A stretch of DNA of 64,000 bases, taken from Bradyrhizobium sp. ISRA430. GTDB taxonomy: Bacteria; Pseudomonadota; Alphaproteobacteria; Rhizobiales; Xanthobacteraceae. The stretch is from positions 3,472,001-3,536,000 of the forward strand of contig NZ_CP094516.1 in the NCBI RefSeq assembly GCF_029909975.1. The letters are read 5' to 3'. Each line of letters opens with the position of its first letter. The first letter of the stretch is position 1. A model generated the notes under the pieces. The model saw only the letters and a program-made list of their open reading frames with translations, was not told the DNA's origin and ran no database searches. This document shows positions 54,163 to 62,993 of the stretch, piece after piece. The translations under genes were made by a program, and so were the position numbers.

Positions 54163-55125
54163 ATGACGCGGCTGCGCTGTGCAATTCTCGACGACTATTT
54201 CAACATCGCCCTCAACGTCGCCGACTGGCCGAAACTCGCCGACCGCGTCGACGTCACCGTGTTCAGCCATCCGTTCGCCTCCGAGCAGGCCGCGGCCGGC
54301 GCGCTTGCCGATTTCGAGATCATCTGTGCGATGCGCGAGCGAACCGCATTCCCAAAGAGTCTGTTCGGAGCGCTACCAAAGCTGAAGCTGCTACTCACCT
54401 CCGGAATGCGCAACGCATCGATCGACATGGAGGCTGCGAAGGCGCGCAGCGTTGCGATTGCCGGCACGCAATATTCCCGCGATCCGACCGCCGCGCTGAC
54501 CATGGGCCTGATCCTTGAACTGACCCGCGGCATCGGCCGCGAGAATGCGCGCATGCATGCGGGCGAACCCTGGCAGACGTTCGCCGGCATCGAGATCGAG
54601 GGCCGCACGCTCGGCATCGTCGGGCTCGGCAAGCTCGGCAGCAAAGTCGCCGGCATCGCCAAGGCCTTCGGCATGAACGTGATCGCCTGGAGCCCGAATC
54701 TCACGCCCGAGAAGTGCAAGGAGGTCGGCGTCGGCTATGCCAGCAAGGAGGAGCTGTTCGCCAAGGCCGATATCATCACCATCCACGTGGTGCTGAGCCC
54801 GCGCTCGCGCGGACTGGTCGGAGCTGCCGATCTCGCGCGGATGAAGCCGACGGCGTTTCTCATAAACAGCGCGCGCGGACCGATCGTCGACGAGGCGGCG
54901 CTGCTGGAGGCGTTGCAGCAGAAGAAGATCGCTGGCGCCGGCATCGATGTGTTCTCGGTCGAGCCGCTACCTGTCGATCATCCGTTCCGCAAGCTCGACA
55001 ATCTCGTGCTGACGCCGCATCTCGGCTACGCGACCGAGGACGGCCTGCGGATCCATTACGGCCAGATGGTCGAGGCGATCGACGCCTGGACCAAAGGCAG
55101 CGAGCTGCCGCGCAAGCTCGCCTGA
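54163..55125 (+). CDS. D-2-hydroxyacid dehydrogenase
   Basis: 320 residues of the NAD-dependent D-2-hydroxyacid dehydrogenase family: catalytic-domain SGMRNASIDMEAAKARSV, NAD-binding LGIVGLGKLGSKVAGIAKAF, HVVLSPRSRGLVGAADLARM, FLINSARGPIVDEAALLEAL with catalytic Arg, GAGIDVFSVEPLPVDHPF with Glu, and LTPHLGYATEDG with catalytic His. It reduces or oxidises a 2-keto/2-hydroxy acid; substrate unknown. Start ATG lies after a CGCTG leader with no strong ribosome site. Convergent with the epimerase-like gene. Confidence 0.9.
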   Translation: MTRLRCAILDDYFNIALNVADWPKLADRVDVTVFSHPFASEQAAAGALADFEIICAMRERTAFPKSLFGALPKLKLLLTSGMRNASIDMEAAKARSVAIAGTQYSRDPTAALTMGLILELTRGIGRENARMHAGEPWQTFAGIEIEGRTLGIVGLGKLGSKVAGIAKAFGMNVIAWSPNLTPEKCKEVGVGYASKEELFAKADIITIHVVLSPRSRGLVGAADLARMKPTAFLINSARGPIVDEAALLEALQQKKIAGAGIDVFSVEPLPVDHPFRKLDNLVLTPHLGYATEDGLRIHYGQMVEAIDAWTKGSELPRKLA

Positions 55126-55137
55126 GAGGGCCGCGCC

Positions 55138-56106
55138 TCAGGCCGCAGAGCGCTCGGCTCCCGACGTCGTCGCAAGCTCAGCGAATCCCTGACGCCATGA
55201 CGGGTGCGCAGGGTGCCATCCGAGTTCGTCCTTTGCCTTGGCATTGGATGCGCCGCGCACCTGGGTCATCATCGCCACCATATGCTCACCGGCGAGCAGC
55301 CGGCCAAGCCAGGCCGGAACATGAAATGGCGGTCTTGCGCCCAATAGCCCCGCCAGCGCCGGCAACCACTCCCTGACTCGCGCCGGGTGATCATCGACAA
55401 TGTTGTAGATGTTGCCGGGAACGCCATGCCCGATCGCCGCCAGAGTGGCGGAAGCGGCATCCTCGGTATTGATGAATGACCAGTAGCCGCCACCGTCGCC
55501 GACGAGCGGCACCCGTCGACGAAAAAGTTGGTCGCGCATCGCGGGCGACAGGGTGCCGGTTTCGGCGCCGTAGAAGAATCCGTAGCGTAGGACGATTCCT
55601 TCGGGAGCGGTTGACGCCGTAACGGTCCGCTCGAGATACTGGATCGCCTCGAGCGTACGGCGTAGTTCCTCAGGCGGATGCGGATCGAGCTCGTCCGTCT
55701 CGGCCTTGACCGCTCCCCCCGAGCGACTGAACGTCCAGCCGCAGAAGCTTTGCGCAATGAAACGCCGGGCGCCGGCTTCGCGCGCGGCCGCCAGCAGAAT
55801 GTCGGTTCCCCTTGTGCGCAGTTCGTTGGTCCTGGCGAATGCACGGTCGAAATGCCGAAGGTCGGTTGCTGCCGCGAGGTCCGTCATCTGATGGATCACG
55901 ACGTCGGGAGTTGCCGAGATTACCGCTGCGCGCATGCCGTTCGCATCGAGGCCATCGGCGATAGCCGGTTCCGCGCCCATCCGCTTGATGAGGTCAGCTT
56001 TCGCGGGGCTTCGCGTCGATCCAACGACCTGGTGCCCATTCGCGGCCAACATGGGAACAAGGTGACGTCCCAGGGCGCCGGTCGCGCCTGCAACAAAGAC
56101 TCGCAT
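55138..56106 (-). CDS. NAD(P)-dependent epimerase/dehydratase-like protein
   Basis: 322 residues from MRVFVAGATGALGRHLVPML, with GAGGAGCGCAGA upstream of the ATG. Extended SDR fold: GATGALG cofactor loop, STRSPAKAD after the second strand, VVIHQMTDL, RTRGTDILLAAAREAGARRF, YGFFYGAETGTLSPAM, YNIVDDHPARVREWLPALA. The catalytic YxxxK is not obvious, so it is an atypical SDR that may bind NAD(P) without epimerase activity. The C terminus ends GWHPAHPSWRQGFAELA. Function unknown. Confidence 0.85.
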   Translation of the reverse strand: MRVFVAGATGALGRHLVPMLAANGHQVVGSTRSPAKADLIKRMGAEPAIADGLDANGMRAAVISATPDVVIHQMTDLAAATDLRHFDRAFARTNELRTRGTDILLAAAREAGARRFIAQSFCGWTFSRSGGAVKAETDELDPHPPEELRRTLEAIQYLERTVTASTAPEGIVLRYGFFYGAETGTLSPAMRDQLFRRRVPLVGDGGGYWSFINTEDAASATLAAIGHGVPGNIYNIVDDHPARVREWLPALAGLLGARPPFHVPAWLGRLLAGEHMVAMMTQVRGASNAKAKDELGWHPAHPSWRQGFAELATTSGAERSAA

Positions 56107-56263
56107 TCTGCGCTCCTCGAATTCGTTGACCACTTAGGCAAGTAGTCGACGCATGCGGGGATTCAACGGCGCGAATGGACAGCCGAACCGGCAGGCGCCA
56201 AACAAAAGCGACGCGTGGCCGAAGCACACGCGCCGCTTGTCGTTCGGATAATCGTCAGCCGGC

Positions 56264-57481
56264 TTAGCGCACCGTCACCGGCGCCGGCAGCGGCGGCACC
56301 ACCGTCGGCTGCGTGCCCGCGACCGGGCCGGCCTGGGCGGACATCGGAGCGGGCGCGGCCGCGCCGGTCGTCGGCGCAGCAGACGCAGTCGCCGTTCCCG
56401 GCGCCGGGCCGCCCGGCATCACCACCACGCGGGTGCCGACCTTGACGCGGTCGAACAGGTCCGAGACGTCCTCGTTCAGCATGCCGATGCAGCCGGAGGA
56501 CACGAACTTGCCGATCGTCGACGGCTGGTTGGTGCCGTGGATGCGGTAGACGGTCGAGCCGAGATACATCGCGCGGGCGCCGAGCGGATTGCCGGGACCG
56601 CCGGCCATGAAGCGCGGCAGATAGGGCTGACGCTCGATCATCTCCGTCGGCGGATGCCAATCCGGCCACTCCGCCTTGCGGGTGATCTTCTGCACCCCGG
56701 TCCAGGTGAAGCCATCGCGGCCGACGCGCACGCCGTAGCGGATCGCGCGACCATTGCCGAGGATGTAGTAGAGGTAGGTGTTCGGCGTATCGACGACGAT
56801 CGTGCCGGCCGGCTCCTTGGTCTGGAACGCGACTTCCTGGCGGCGCAGATTCGGCGGCAACTGCGCGGGCGCGGCGTCGGGCTGCTCCTCGGGCGGCAGT
56901 GAGGCAACCGTCATCGGTCGGCCGTCGCTGCCGACGGCGGGCTGCTGCCCGACCGCTCCGGTCGCCCCTGGACCATTGACCGACTCCGGAGGACGCAGGC
57001 CGTCGCTGGCGGTCGCCTGCGCCGGACGATCGGCATAGATCACCGGCGGCGGGCCATCACGGCGGCCGTAGCGAGGATCGTCGGGCGACATCACCGGGCC
57101 CTGCGGCTGGGCGGCCGAATAGGTCGGGCTACCGGCGGGACGTCCATAACGGGGATCGTCCGGCGACATCACCGGGCCTTGGGGCGGGGCCGCCGAATAG
57201 ACCGGAGGCGCACCTGCGGGACGTCCGTAGCGGGGATCGTCGGGCGACATCACCGGGCCGGTGGGGCCGGGCGGCGGCAACGCCGCGGAGTTCTGCGGCA
57301 CGGCGTCATCGTCCTCGTCCAGCGCGTCGAAATTCGGCACGCGATCGCCGGGACGATATTCGGACGGAGCGCCATAGCTTGGCGCCTGCTGCACCGGATA
57401 GGTCTGAGCCTGCGCGAGCGAGGTTCCCGCCGCAGCGACGGTTGCGGCAGCGCATATCGTCAGAAAATGTTTGATCATCAT
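56264..57481 (-). CDS. L,D-transpeptidase with tandem-repeat linker
   Basis: About 405 residues from the ATG at 57481 (or 57478); the upstream frame to 57640 lacks coding character. Signal peptide (FLTICAAATVAAAGTSLAQA), then a linker with three near-identical repeats, each containing GPVMSPDDPRYGR (residues about 75-150), then Pro/Ala disorder and the YkuD domain: GTIVVDTPNTYLYYILGNGR, YRIHGTNQPSTIGKFVSSG with the catalytic Cys in SSGCIGM. A Pro/Ala-rich C-terminal tail follows. Same domain as the protein at 18649. Forms 3-3 cross-links or protein links in the periplasm. Confidence 0.9.
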   Translation of the reverse strand: MMIKHFLTICAAATVAAAGTSLAQAQTYPVQQAPSYGAPSEYRPGDRVPNFDALDEDDDAVPQNSAALPPPGPTGPVMSPDDPRYGRPAGAPPVYSAAPPQGPVMSPDDPRYGRPAGSPTYSAAQPQGPVMSPDDPRYGRRDGPPPVIYADRPAQATASDGLRPPESVNGPGATGAVGQQPAVGSDGRPMTVASLPPEEQPDAAPAQLPPNLRRQEVAFQTKEPAGTIVVDTPNTYLYYILGNGRAIRYGVRVGRDGFTWTGVQKITRKAEWPDWHPPTEMIERQPYLPRFMAGGPGNPLGARAMYLGSTVYRIHGTNQPSTIGKFVSSGCIGMLNEDVSDLFDRVKVGTRVVVMPGGPAPGTATASAAPTTGAAAPAPMSAQAGPVAGTQPTVVPPLPAPVTVR

Positions 57482-57839
57482 CGCTCTTGTATAGTCCCCA
57501 GGCCCGACCGGACCGTTAACGCGCACATGACCGAAGATCGCGGCACATTCAAGACATATCAGGGTTATTTGCCCCGATTTGGCGATTTGTGATCCGCTGC
57601 GTGACCGTTGCTCCGGTGCATCACGGGGCGGAAATCGCATCAGGCCGTAGATTGCCGGAGTCTTCCGCCGTTTTTTAGGGGAACGGCACCGAGGGGTTGC
57701 GGTAAGGTCAAATCAGCCTGATTCGTCTCGCTTTGAGCTTCGACCCCGCGCGGCGAACGCGGCAATCAGTACCGTCACCGCGTTCAGATGGCTCAAGGGC
57801 CCTGGCCGTCACCGCCAGAGCGGAAATCCGTATCCTTCG
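57482..57839. other. Non-coding divergent space
   Basis: Between the divergent L,D-transpeptidase and the Pro/Ala-rich membrane protein genes. I see no gene; open frames lack ribosome sites. A TTTTTTAGG run at 57671 with a weak preceding hairpin is not enough for a terminator call. Confidence 0.5.
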
Positions 57840-58661
57840 ATGCTTCCCGGCTTTCGCTTCCTGTTTGCCGCGATCCTGCTGTCAACCGCCATCCTGGTGT
57901 TCGGCCTAGGGGCCGCCGCGCTGCTGCGGACGACCCACGAGCAGTACGTCAACAATCCCTCCTGGCGGAACGGCCCGCAGGAGCAGGTGTTTGCCCAAGT
58001 CTCCGCGCAGGCCCAGCCGGTCCTCGCCGCATTGCGCGCGGAGCCCGAGCCGGCCGAGCCCGTGGCCGATGAGGCCGAGCCGTCGCTGCGGGACCAGGTC
58101 CCGACGATCTCGCTGCCCGCGGTCGAGGTCGGGCCCGAGCAGCTCGCCGCGGTGACGCTTGAAGCCCAATCTCAGCCCGAGCCGCAAGCCGCCGACATCG
58201 CGCCCCTCGCCACGGCGCCGTCGGCCACGGAGACCCCCGCCGCCGAGGCGGTCAGGACGGAGGCTGCGGCCGCCCCGCCCACGGATACGCTGACCCCGGC
58301 CGACACGACCGCTTCCATCCCCGCGGACAAACCCGCGCCGGCCGCTGCGGTCGCCGAAGCACAGCCGTCCGAGGCAACGGTTGTCGTGGCCTCGCCTGCG
58401 ACCGACAGCGCTACGGCCAAAGTGGCCGCGCTGAGCGAGCCAGCGACCACGGCACCAAAGGATCTGCCGGGCAACGCAAAAGCCGACAGCAGCACACCGG
58501 AGAGCAAGACGACCAAGCCGCGCGCGCACAAGGTGAAGAAGCGGCGCCGCATCGTCCAGCGCCCACCGCCGCCTCAGCCGGTGCAGCAGACGTATTATTA
58601 TTTTCCGTTCGCGCAGCAGCAGCCGACGCAGGCCGCGACGGCCACACGCGCCCGCCAATAA
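57840..58661 (+). CDS. Single-span membrane protein with long Pro/Ala-rich region
   Basis: 273 residues. N-terminal signal anchor (FRFLFAAILLSTAILVFGLG, about 5-30), then about 200 residues of Ala/Pro/Glu/Thr-rich low complexity (EPEPAEPVADEAEP, TETPAAEAVRTEAAAAPPTD), then a basic helix (KTTKPRAHKVKKRRRIVQRP) and a Gln-rich end with YYYFPFAQQQ. It looks like a periplasm-spanning tether with a basic segment that may bind peptidoglycan or nucleic acid. Rapidly diverging; function unknown. Antisense to the sseA gene 3' end with four bases between. Confidence 0.72.
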   Translation: MLPGFRFLFAAILLSTAILVFGLGAAALLRTTHEQYVNNPSWRNGPQEQVFAQVSAQAQPVLAALRAEPEPAEPVADEAEPSLRDQVPTISLPAVEVGPEQLAAVTLEAQSQPEPQAADIAPLATAPSATETPAAEAVRTEAAAAPPTDTLTPADTTASIPADKPAPAAAVAEAQPSEATVVVASPATDSATAKVAALSEPATTAPKDLPGNAKADSSTPESKTTKPRAHKVKKRRRIVQRPPPPQPVQQTYYYFPFAQQQPTQAATATRARQ

Positions 58662-58664
58662 GGC

Positions 58665-59522
58665 TTACGCGGGCCCGGTCGCGACCGGCGGGCCGCCGGC
58701 CTGGCCCCATTCCGACCACGAGCCGTCGTAGAGCGCGGAGTCGGTGACCCCGAGCCGATAGAGCGCCAGCGTCAACACGCCGGCCGACACGCCGGAGCCG
58801 CAGCTCGTCACGATCGGCGCATCGAGCTTGACGCCGGCGCCGGTGAAGGCGGCGCGCAGATCGTCGAGCGGCTTCATCGTGCCGGTCGCGGCATCGAACA
58901 GCAGATTGTAGGGCACGTTGCGGGCGCCGGGGATGTGGCCGGAGCGGATGCCCGGCCGCGGCTCAGGCGCCCGGCCCTCGAAGCGGTCGGCGGCGCGCGC
59001 ATCGATCACCTGCTCTTTGCTGCTTTCGACGTTGGCGATCAATTGCTCCATACTGCGCACGCGCTTCGGATCATAGCTCGCCTTGAAGGTCGCAGGCTTA
59101 GGCTTCACCTCGCCGCTTTCGACGGGACGTCCCTCGGCGCGCCACTTCTTCAGCCCGCCATTGAGAATGCGCACATTGCCGTGGCCATAGGACAGGAACA
59201 TCCACCACGCGCGCGGCGCGGCGACCCAGCCGCCGGCATCGTAGATCACCACCGTATCGGCATTGGAGATGCCGAGATTGCCGACGTCACGGCCGAACTG
59301 TTGGGCGCTCGGAAACATGTGCGGCAGCGGATTGGAATGATCCGACACCGCATCGACGTCGAAGAACACGGCACCCGGCAGGTGCGCGGCCAAATAGTCG
59401 TCCTTCGGCAGCGGCAGCACGCCCGGCAGCTTGAAGGTGGCGTCGAGGACCTTCACGTTGGCATCGTCAATGTGAGCGGCGAGCCAGTCGGTGGAGACGA
59501 GGGGATCGGTGGGGGTGGTCAT
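58665..59522 (-). CDS. sseA: 3-mercaptopyruvate/thiosulfate sulfurtransferase
   Basis: 285 residues from the ATG at 59522 (AAGGAAA eight bases upstream; a TTG is three bases further). Tandem rhodanese domains: N-terminal inactive one (VKVLDATFKLPG, HLPGAVFFDVDAVSDHSNPL, VVIYDAGG) and C-terminal active one (QVIDARAADRFEGRAPEPRP, GHIPGARNVPYNLLF) with the active-site loop VTSCGSGVSAG. CGSGVxA is the mercaptopyruvate-sulfurtransferase signature, distinct from the CRKGVT of thiosulfate sulfurtransferases. It transfers sulfur to thiol acceptors or cyanide. Confidence 0.92.
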   Translation of the reverse strand: MTTPTDPLVSTDWLAAHIDDANVKVLDATFKLPGVLPLPKDDYLAAHLPGAVFFDVDAVSDHSNPLPHMFPSAQQFGRDVGNLGISNADTVVIYDAGGWVAAPRAWWMFLSYGHGNVRILNGGLKKWRAEGRPVESGEVKPKPATFKASYDPKRVRSMEQLIANVESSKEQVIDARAADRFEGRAPEPRPGIRSGHIPGARNVPYNLLFDAATGTMKPLDDLRAAFTGAGVKLDAPIVTSCGSGVSAGVLTLALYRLGVTDSALYDGSWSEWGQAGGPPVATGPA

Positions 59523-59540
59523 CAATGCATTTCCTTTTCG

Positions 59541-59650
59541 TCAGCGCGAGCCCGGAATCCATTCATCCACAAACCCCGTCGCCCGATGGATTCCGGGCTC
59601 GCGACTTCGTCGCGCCCCGCAATGACGGGTGGAGCCCGGAATCACGGGTG
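59541..59650. repeat. Palindromic intergenic repeat, family G, copy 1
   Basis: AGCCCGGAATCCATTCATCC and GATGGATTCCGGGCTCGCGA inverted ends with a CCCCGTCGCC loop, then GACTTCGTCGCGCCCCGCAA. A related copy is at 60113-60235. Confidence 0.75.
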
Positions 59651-59671
59651 GAGCGAGTGTAGACCACTCGA

Positions 59672-60085
59672 TCACCCCTTCTTCTTCGGCTCCCACTTCT
59701 CCGTCGGGCCGCCGGCGTCGCGCCAGGCGGCGTAGCCGCCGGCGATGTGGGCGACGGGCTTGAGGCCCATGTCCTGCGCGGTCTTGGCGGCGAGCGCGGA
59801 GCGCAGGCCACCTGCGCAGTGGAAGACGAACTTCTTGTCCTCCTGGAAGATCGGCTTTGCATAGGGGCTCTGCGGATCGATCCAGAATTCGAGCATGCCG
59901 CGCGTGCAGGCGAACGCGCCAGGGATGCGGCCGTCGCGCTCGATCTCTCTGGGATCGCGGATGTCGACGATAACGACGTCGCCGGTCTTGGAGATCTCGA
60001 TCGCGTCCTTGGCTGTGAGCGTCTCGATCTCGGCATTGGCCTCGTCGATCAGCGCCTTGATGCCGCGGCTGATGGTCTGGGGCAT
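59672..60085 (-). CDS. Single-domain rhodanese-like protein
   Basis: 137 residues from MPQTISRGIKALIDEANAEI; the ATG at 60085 has GAGGGAGAAGCAC upstream, and the longer frame to 60160 runs through a repeat. Rhodanese fold: EISKTGDVVIVDIRDPREIE, IPGAFACTRGMLEFWIDPQS, and active loop FVFHCAGGLRSA with catalytic Cys, then HIAGGYAAWRDAGGPTEKW. It probably carries persulfide sulfur. Adjacent to sseA on the same strand, with a repeat between them. Confidence 0.9.
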   Translation of the reverse strand: MPQTISRGIKALIDEANAEIETLTAKDAIEISKTGDVVIVDIRDPREIERDGRIPGAFACTRGMLEFWIDPQSPYAKPIFQEDKKFVFHCAGGLRSALAAKTAQDMGLKPVAHIAGGYAAWRDAGGPTEKWEPKKKG

Positions 60086-60112
60086 GTGCTTCTCCCTCTT
60101 TTCTCTCTCGTC

Positions 60113-60235
60113 GTTCCGGGCGGTGCGCAGCATCGAACCCGGAATCCATTTCTCCACCAACGCCGCGGCCCGATGGATTCTCAGATGCGCAATTGCGCAT
60201 CATAGTTCGCGACTTCGTCGCGCCCCGGAATGACG
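60113..60235. repeat. Palindromic intergenic repeat, family G, copy 2
   Basis: CGTTCCGGGCGGTGC-GCAGC, ACCCGGAATCCATTTCTCC, GGCCCGATGGATTC and GACTTCGTCGCGCCCCGGAA: same order of blocks as copy 1 with an AGATGCGCAATTGCGCATCA hairpin inserted (60182-60201). Confidence 0.75.
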
Positions 60236-60242
60236 GCGGTGG

Positions 60243-61418
60243 CTAGTGCGTCAACTCCTTCATCGCGCCTTCGAGACCCTCGATGGTGATCGGGAACATG
60301 CGATTGGCGAAGATGCGGCGGATGATAGTCGTCGATTCCGAATAGTCCCAGTGCTTCTGCTGCACCGGATTGAGCCACACCGCATGCGGATAGGTGCGGA
60401 TGATGCGCTCGAGCCAAACCGAGCCGGGCTCCTCGTTGACGTGCTCGACCGAGCCGCCCGGCACCATGATCTCGTAGGGCGACATCGAGGCGTCGCCGAC
60501 GAACACGACCTTGTAGTCGTGCGGATATTTGTGCAGCACGTCCCAGGTCGGCGTGCGGTCGGTGAAGCGGCGCTTGTTCTGCTTCCACACGCCTTCATAG
60601 AGGCAGTTGTGGAAGTAGAAATACTCCATGTGCTTGAACTCGCTCTTCGCCGCCGAGAACAGCTCTTCGACCTGCTCGATATGCGCGTCCATCGAGCCGC
60701 CGATGTCGAAGAAGACGAGCACCTTCACCGCATTGCGCCGCTCGGGCCGCATGTGGACGTCGAGATAGCCGTGATTGGCGGTCTCCCGGATCGTGGTGTC
60801 AAGATCGAGTTCGTCCGGCGCACCGGTGCGCGCGAATTTGCGCAGACGGCGCAACGCCACCTTGATGTTGCGGATGCCGAGCTCGACATTGCCGTCGAGA
60901 TCCTTGAACTCGCGCTTGTCCCACACCTTCACGGCGCGGTTGTTGCGGTTCTTCTCCTGGCCGATGCGCACGCCTTCCGGATTGTAGCCATAGGCGCCGA
61001 ACGGCGAGGTGCCGGCGGTGCCGATCCACTTGCTGCCGCCCTGGTGGCGGCCCTTCTGCTCCTCGAGCCGCTTCTTCAAGGTCTCCATGAGCTTGTCCCA
61101 GCCCATGGCCTCGATCTGCTTCTTCTCCTCCTCGGTGAGGTACTTTTCCGCGAGCTTCTTCAGCCACTCCTCGGGGATCTCCGCCTTCTCCATGGCGTCG
61201 AGCAGGCTTTCCAGTCCCTTGAACACCGTGCCGAAGACGCGATCGAACTTATCGAGGTTGCGCTCGTCCTTCACCAGCGCCGAGCGCGACAGGTAATAGA
61301 AATTCTCGACCGTGTAATCCGCGAGGTCGGCATCCAGCGCCTCCATCAGCGTGAGGTATTCGCGCAGCGTCACAGGGACCTGCGCATCGCGCAATGAGGT
61401 GAAGAATTGCAGGAACAT
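60243..61418 (-). CDS. CoxE-like von Willebrand factor A domain protein
   Basis: 391 residues from the ATG at 61418; a longer frame to 61805 is spurious. N-terminal LQFFTSLRDAQVPVTLREYL is the typical CoxE/YeaD start. The C-terminal half is a VWA domain: NAVKVLVFFDIGGSMDAHIE, with MIDAS motif DIGGSM (usually DxSxS), YFYFHNCLYEGVW, VFVGDASMSPYEI as the second metal loop, and WLERIIRTYPHAVWLNPVQQ. Such proteins work with a MoxR AAA ATPase; that gene lies 470 bases away on the other strand. The MIDAS Ser3 is replaced by Gly, which may weaken metal binding. Confidence 0.88.
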   Translation of the reverse strand: MFLQFFTSLRDAQVPVTLREYLTLMEALDADLADYTVENFYYLSRSALVKDERNLDKFDRVFGTVFKGLESLLDAMEKAEIPEEWLKKLAEKYLTEEEKKQIEAMGWDKLMETLKKRLEEQKGRHQGGSKWIGTAGTSPFGAYGYNPEGVRIGQEKNRNNRAVKVWDKREFKDLDGNVELGIRNIKVALRRLRKFARTGAPDELDLDTTIRETANHGYLDVHMRPERRNAVKVLVFFDIGGSMDAHIEQVEELFSAAKSEFKHMEYFYFHNCLYEGVWKQNKRRFTDRTPTWDVLHKYPHDYKVVFVGDASMSPYEIMVPGGSVEHVNEEPGSVWLERIIRTYPHAVWLNPVQQKHWDYSESTTIIRRIFANRMFPITIEGLEGAMKELTH

Positions 61419-61541
61419 GAGTGACAGATTGCCCGTCGGGTGGCTGCCGTCAAGGGGCGCCGTCCGCCCCTCGAAGCTGGACCGGGGCACTATTTGCTCT
61501 AGAATTGAGCCGCTTGAGGCTTGGCTTTGGGGATCTTTATC

Positions 61542-61787
61542 ATGGGAATCATCGCAGCGCTGATCATCGGCGCGATCGCCGGCTGGCTCGCCGGGAAAAT
61601 TGTCCACGGGGCGGGATTTGGCCTGATCGGCAACATCGTGGTGGGCATCATCGGCGCGCTGGTCGCGAGCTGGGTGCTGCCGCAGCTTCACATCGAGCTC
61701 GCTACCGGCACCTTCGGCGCCATCGTGGACGCCACGATCGGCGCGGTGATTGTGCTGGTCATCCTTTCGCTGATAAAACGGGTCTGA
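61542..61787 (+). CDS. GlsB/YeaQ/YmgE-family small membrane protein
   Basis: 81 residues from MGIIAALIIGAIAGWLAGKI (GGGGAT eleven bases before the ATG). Three hydrophobic spans with glycine zippers: GAIAGWLAGKIVHGAGFGLI, GNIVVGIIGALVASWVLP, AIVDATIGAVIVLVILSLIK. This is the transglycosylase-associated/GlsB family, stress-induced membrane proteins of unknown mechanism. It sits between the divergent VWA and MoxR genes. A strong terminator follows. Confidence 0.9.
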   Translation: MGIIAALIIGAIAGWLAGKIVHGAGFGLIGNIVVGIIGALVASWVLPQLHIELATGTFGAIVDATIGAVIVLVILSLIKRV

Positions 61788-61803
61788 ACGCTTGACCGAA
61801 CCC

Positions 61804-61836
61804 AAGGAACGGCCGCTTCGAGCGGCCGTTCCTTTT
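61804..61836 (+). terminator. Rho-independent terminator after the GlsB-type gene
   Basis: Perfect 14-bp stem AAGGAACGGCCGCT / AGCGGCCGTTCCTT with a TCG loop, then TT. It insulates moxR, 50 bases downstream. Confidence 0.93.
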
Positions 61837-61885
61837 GTCGGCCCGAAGCCAAAGGCTCGCGCCGACGATCAACTAAGGACGCGCA

Positions 61886-62728
61886 ATGAAATTTACCGGC
61901 ACCAAGGACTATGTTGCGACCGACGATCTCAAGGTCGCGGTCAACGCCTCGATCGTGCTGGAGCGGCCGCTGCTCATCAAGGGCGAGCCCGGCACCGGCA
62001 AGACGGTGCTGGCCGAGGAAGTGGCGAAGGCGCTGAACGCGCCGCTTTTGACCTGGCACATCAAGTCCACCACCAAGGCGCAGCAGGGCCTCTACGAGTA
62101 TGACGCGGTGTCGCGCCTGCGCGACAGCCAGCTCGGCGATGCGCGGGTGTCCGACATCAAGAACTACATCAAGCGCGGCAAACTGTGGGAGGCCTTCACC
62201 GCCGAGCAGCGCCCGGTGCTGTTGATCGACGAGATCGACAAGGCCGACATCGAGTTTCCGAACGACCTGCTGCTCGAGCTCGACCGCATGGAATTCCATG
62301 TCTACGAGACCGGCGAGACGATCAGGGCGAAGCAGCGCCCGATCATGATGATCACCTCCAACAACGAGAAGGAGCTGCCGGACGCGTTCCTGCGCCGCTG
62401 CTTCTTCCACTACATCAAATTCCCGGACGCCGAGACCATGGGCCGGATCGTCGACGTCCACTTCCCCGGCATTAAGAAGCGCCTCGTCGAGGAAGCCTTG
62501 CGCATCTTCTTCGAGGTGCGCGAGGTGCCCGGCCTGAAGAAGAAGCCGTCGACCTCCGAGCTGCTCGATTGGCTGAAGCTGCTGCTCAACGAAGACATGA
62601 GCGTCGAGCAGCTCCGCGAGCGTGATCCGCGAAAACTGATCCCACCGCTGCACGGCGCGCTGCTCAAGAACGAGCAGGACGTGCACCTGTTCGAGCGGCT
62701 GGCGTTCCTGAGCCGGCGGGAGGTGTAG
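61886..62728 (+). CDS. MoxR-family AAA+ ATPase
   Basis: 280 residues, AAA+ ATPase of the MoxR class, CoxD-like. Walker A GEPGTGKT (33-40), Walker B VLLIDEIDKAD (111-121), sensor 1 MITSNNEKELPDAF, arginine finger in LRRCFFHYI, and C-terminal lid KKRLVEEALRIFFEVREVPG. MoxR ATPases chaperone metal insertion or complex assembly together with a VWA protein; the VWA gene lies divergently at 60243. Start ATG follows AAGGACGCGCA. Confidence 0.9.
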   Translation: MKFTGTKDYVATDDLKVAVNASIVLERPLLIKGEPGTGKTVLAEEVAKALNAPLLTWHIKSTTKAQQGLYEYDAVSRLRDSQLGDARVSDIKNYIKRGKLWEAFTAEQRPVLLIDEIDKADIEFPNDLLLELDRMEFHVYETGETIRAKQRPIMMITSNNEKELPDAFLRRCFFHYIKFPDAETMGRIVDVHFPGIKKRLVEEALRIFFEVREVPGLKKKPSTSELLDWLKLLLNEDMSVEQLRERDPRKLIPPLHGALLKNEQDVHLFERLAFLSRREV

Positions 62729-62744
62729 GCGGCTGGGATGCCTC

Positions 62745-62832
62745 GTAGGATGGGTAGAGCGAAGCGAAACCCATCGCGTCCAACGCAAACGCTGCGAGAT
62801 GATGGGTTTCGCTTCGCTCTACCCATCCTACA
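62745..62832. repeat. Palindromic intergenic repeat, family E, copy 3
   Basis: GTAGGATGGGTAGAGCGAAG at the left and CTTCGCTCTACCCATCCTAC at the right are perfect inverted complements (20 bases each). Related to 38805-38938 and 41389-41481. Confidence 0.85.
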
Positions 62833-62888
62833 AACTATTGGCTTTCGCCAGGACGACATTGGAGGGCGTTGGCGCGCTCTCTCGATTT

Positions 62889-62969
62889 CGTCATTGCGAG
62901 CGCAGCGAAGCAATCCAGAATCCCTCCGCGGAAAGGACTCTGGATTGCTTCGCTGCGCTCGCAATGACG
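62889..62969. repeat. Palindromic intergenic repeat, family B, copy 3 (perfect arms)
   Basis: 31-base arms (62889-62919 and 62939-62969) starting CGTCATTGCGAGCGCAGCG are identical to those at 12136-12215; the loop is one base longer. It lies just beyond the GMC gene stop (62994). Confidence 0.9.
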
Positions 62970-62993
62970 AAACGAGGTTGCGGCGAATTCGCG

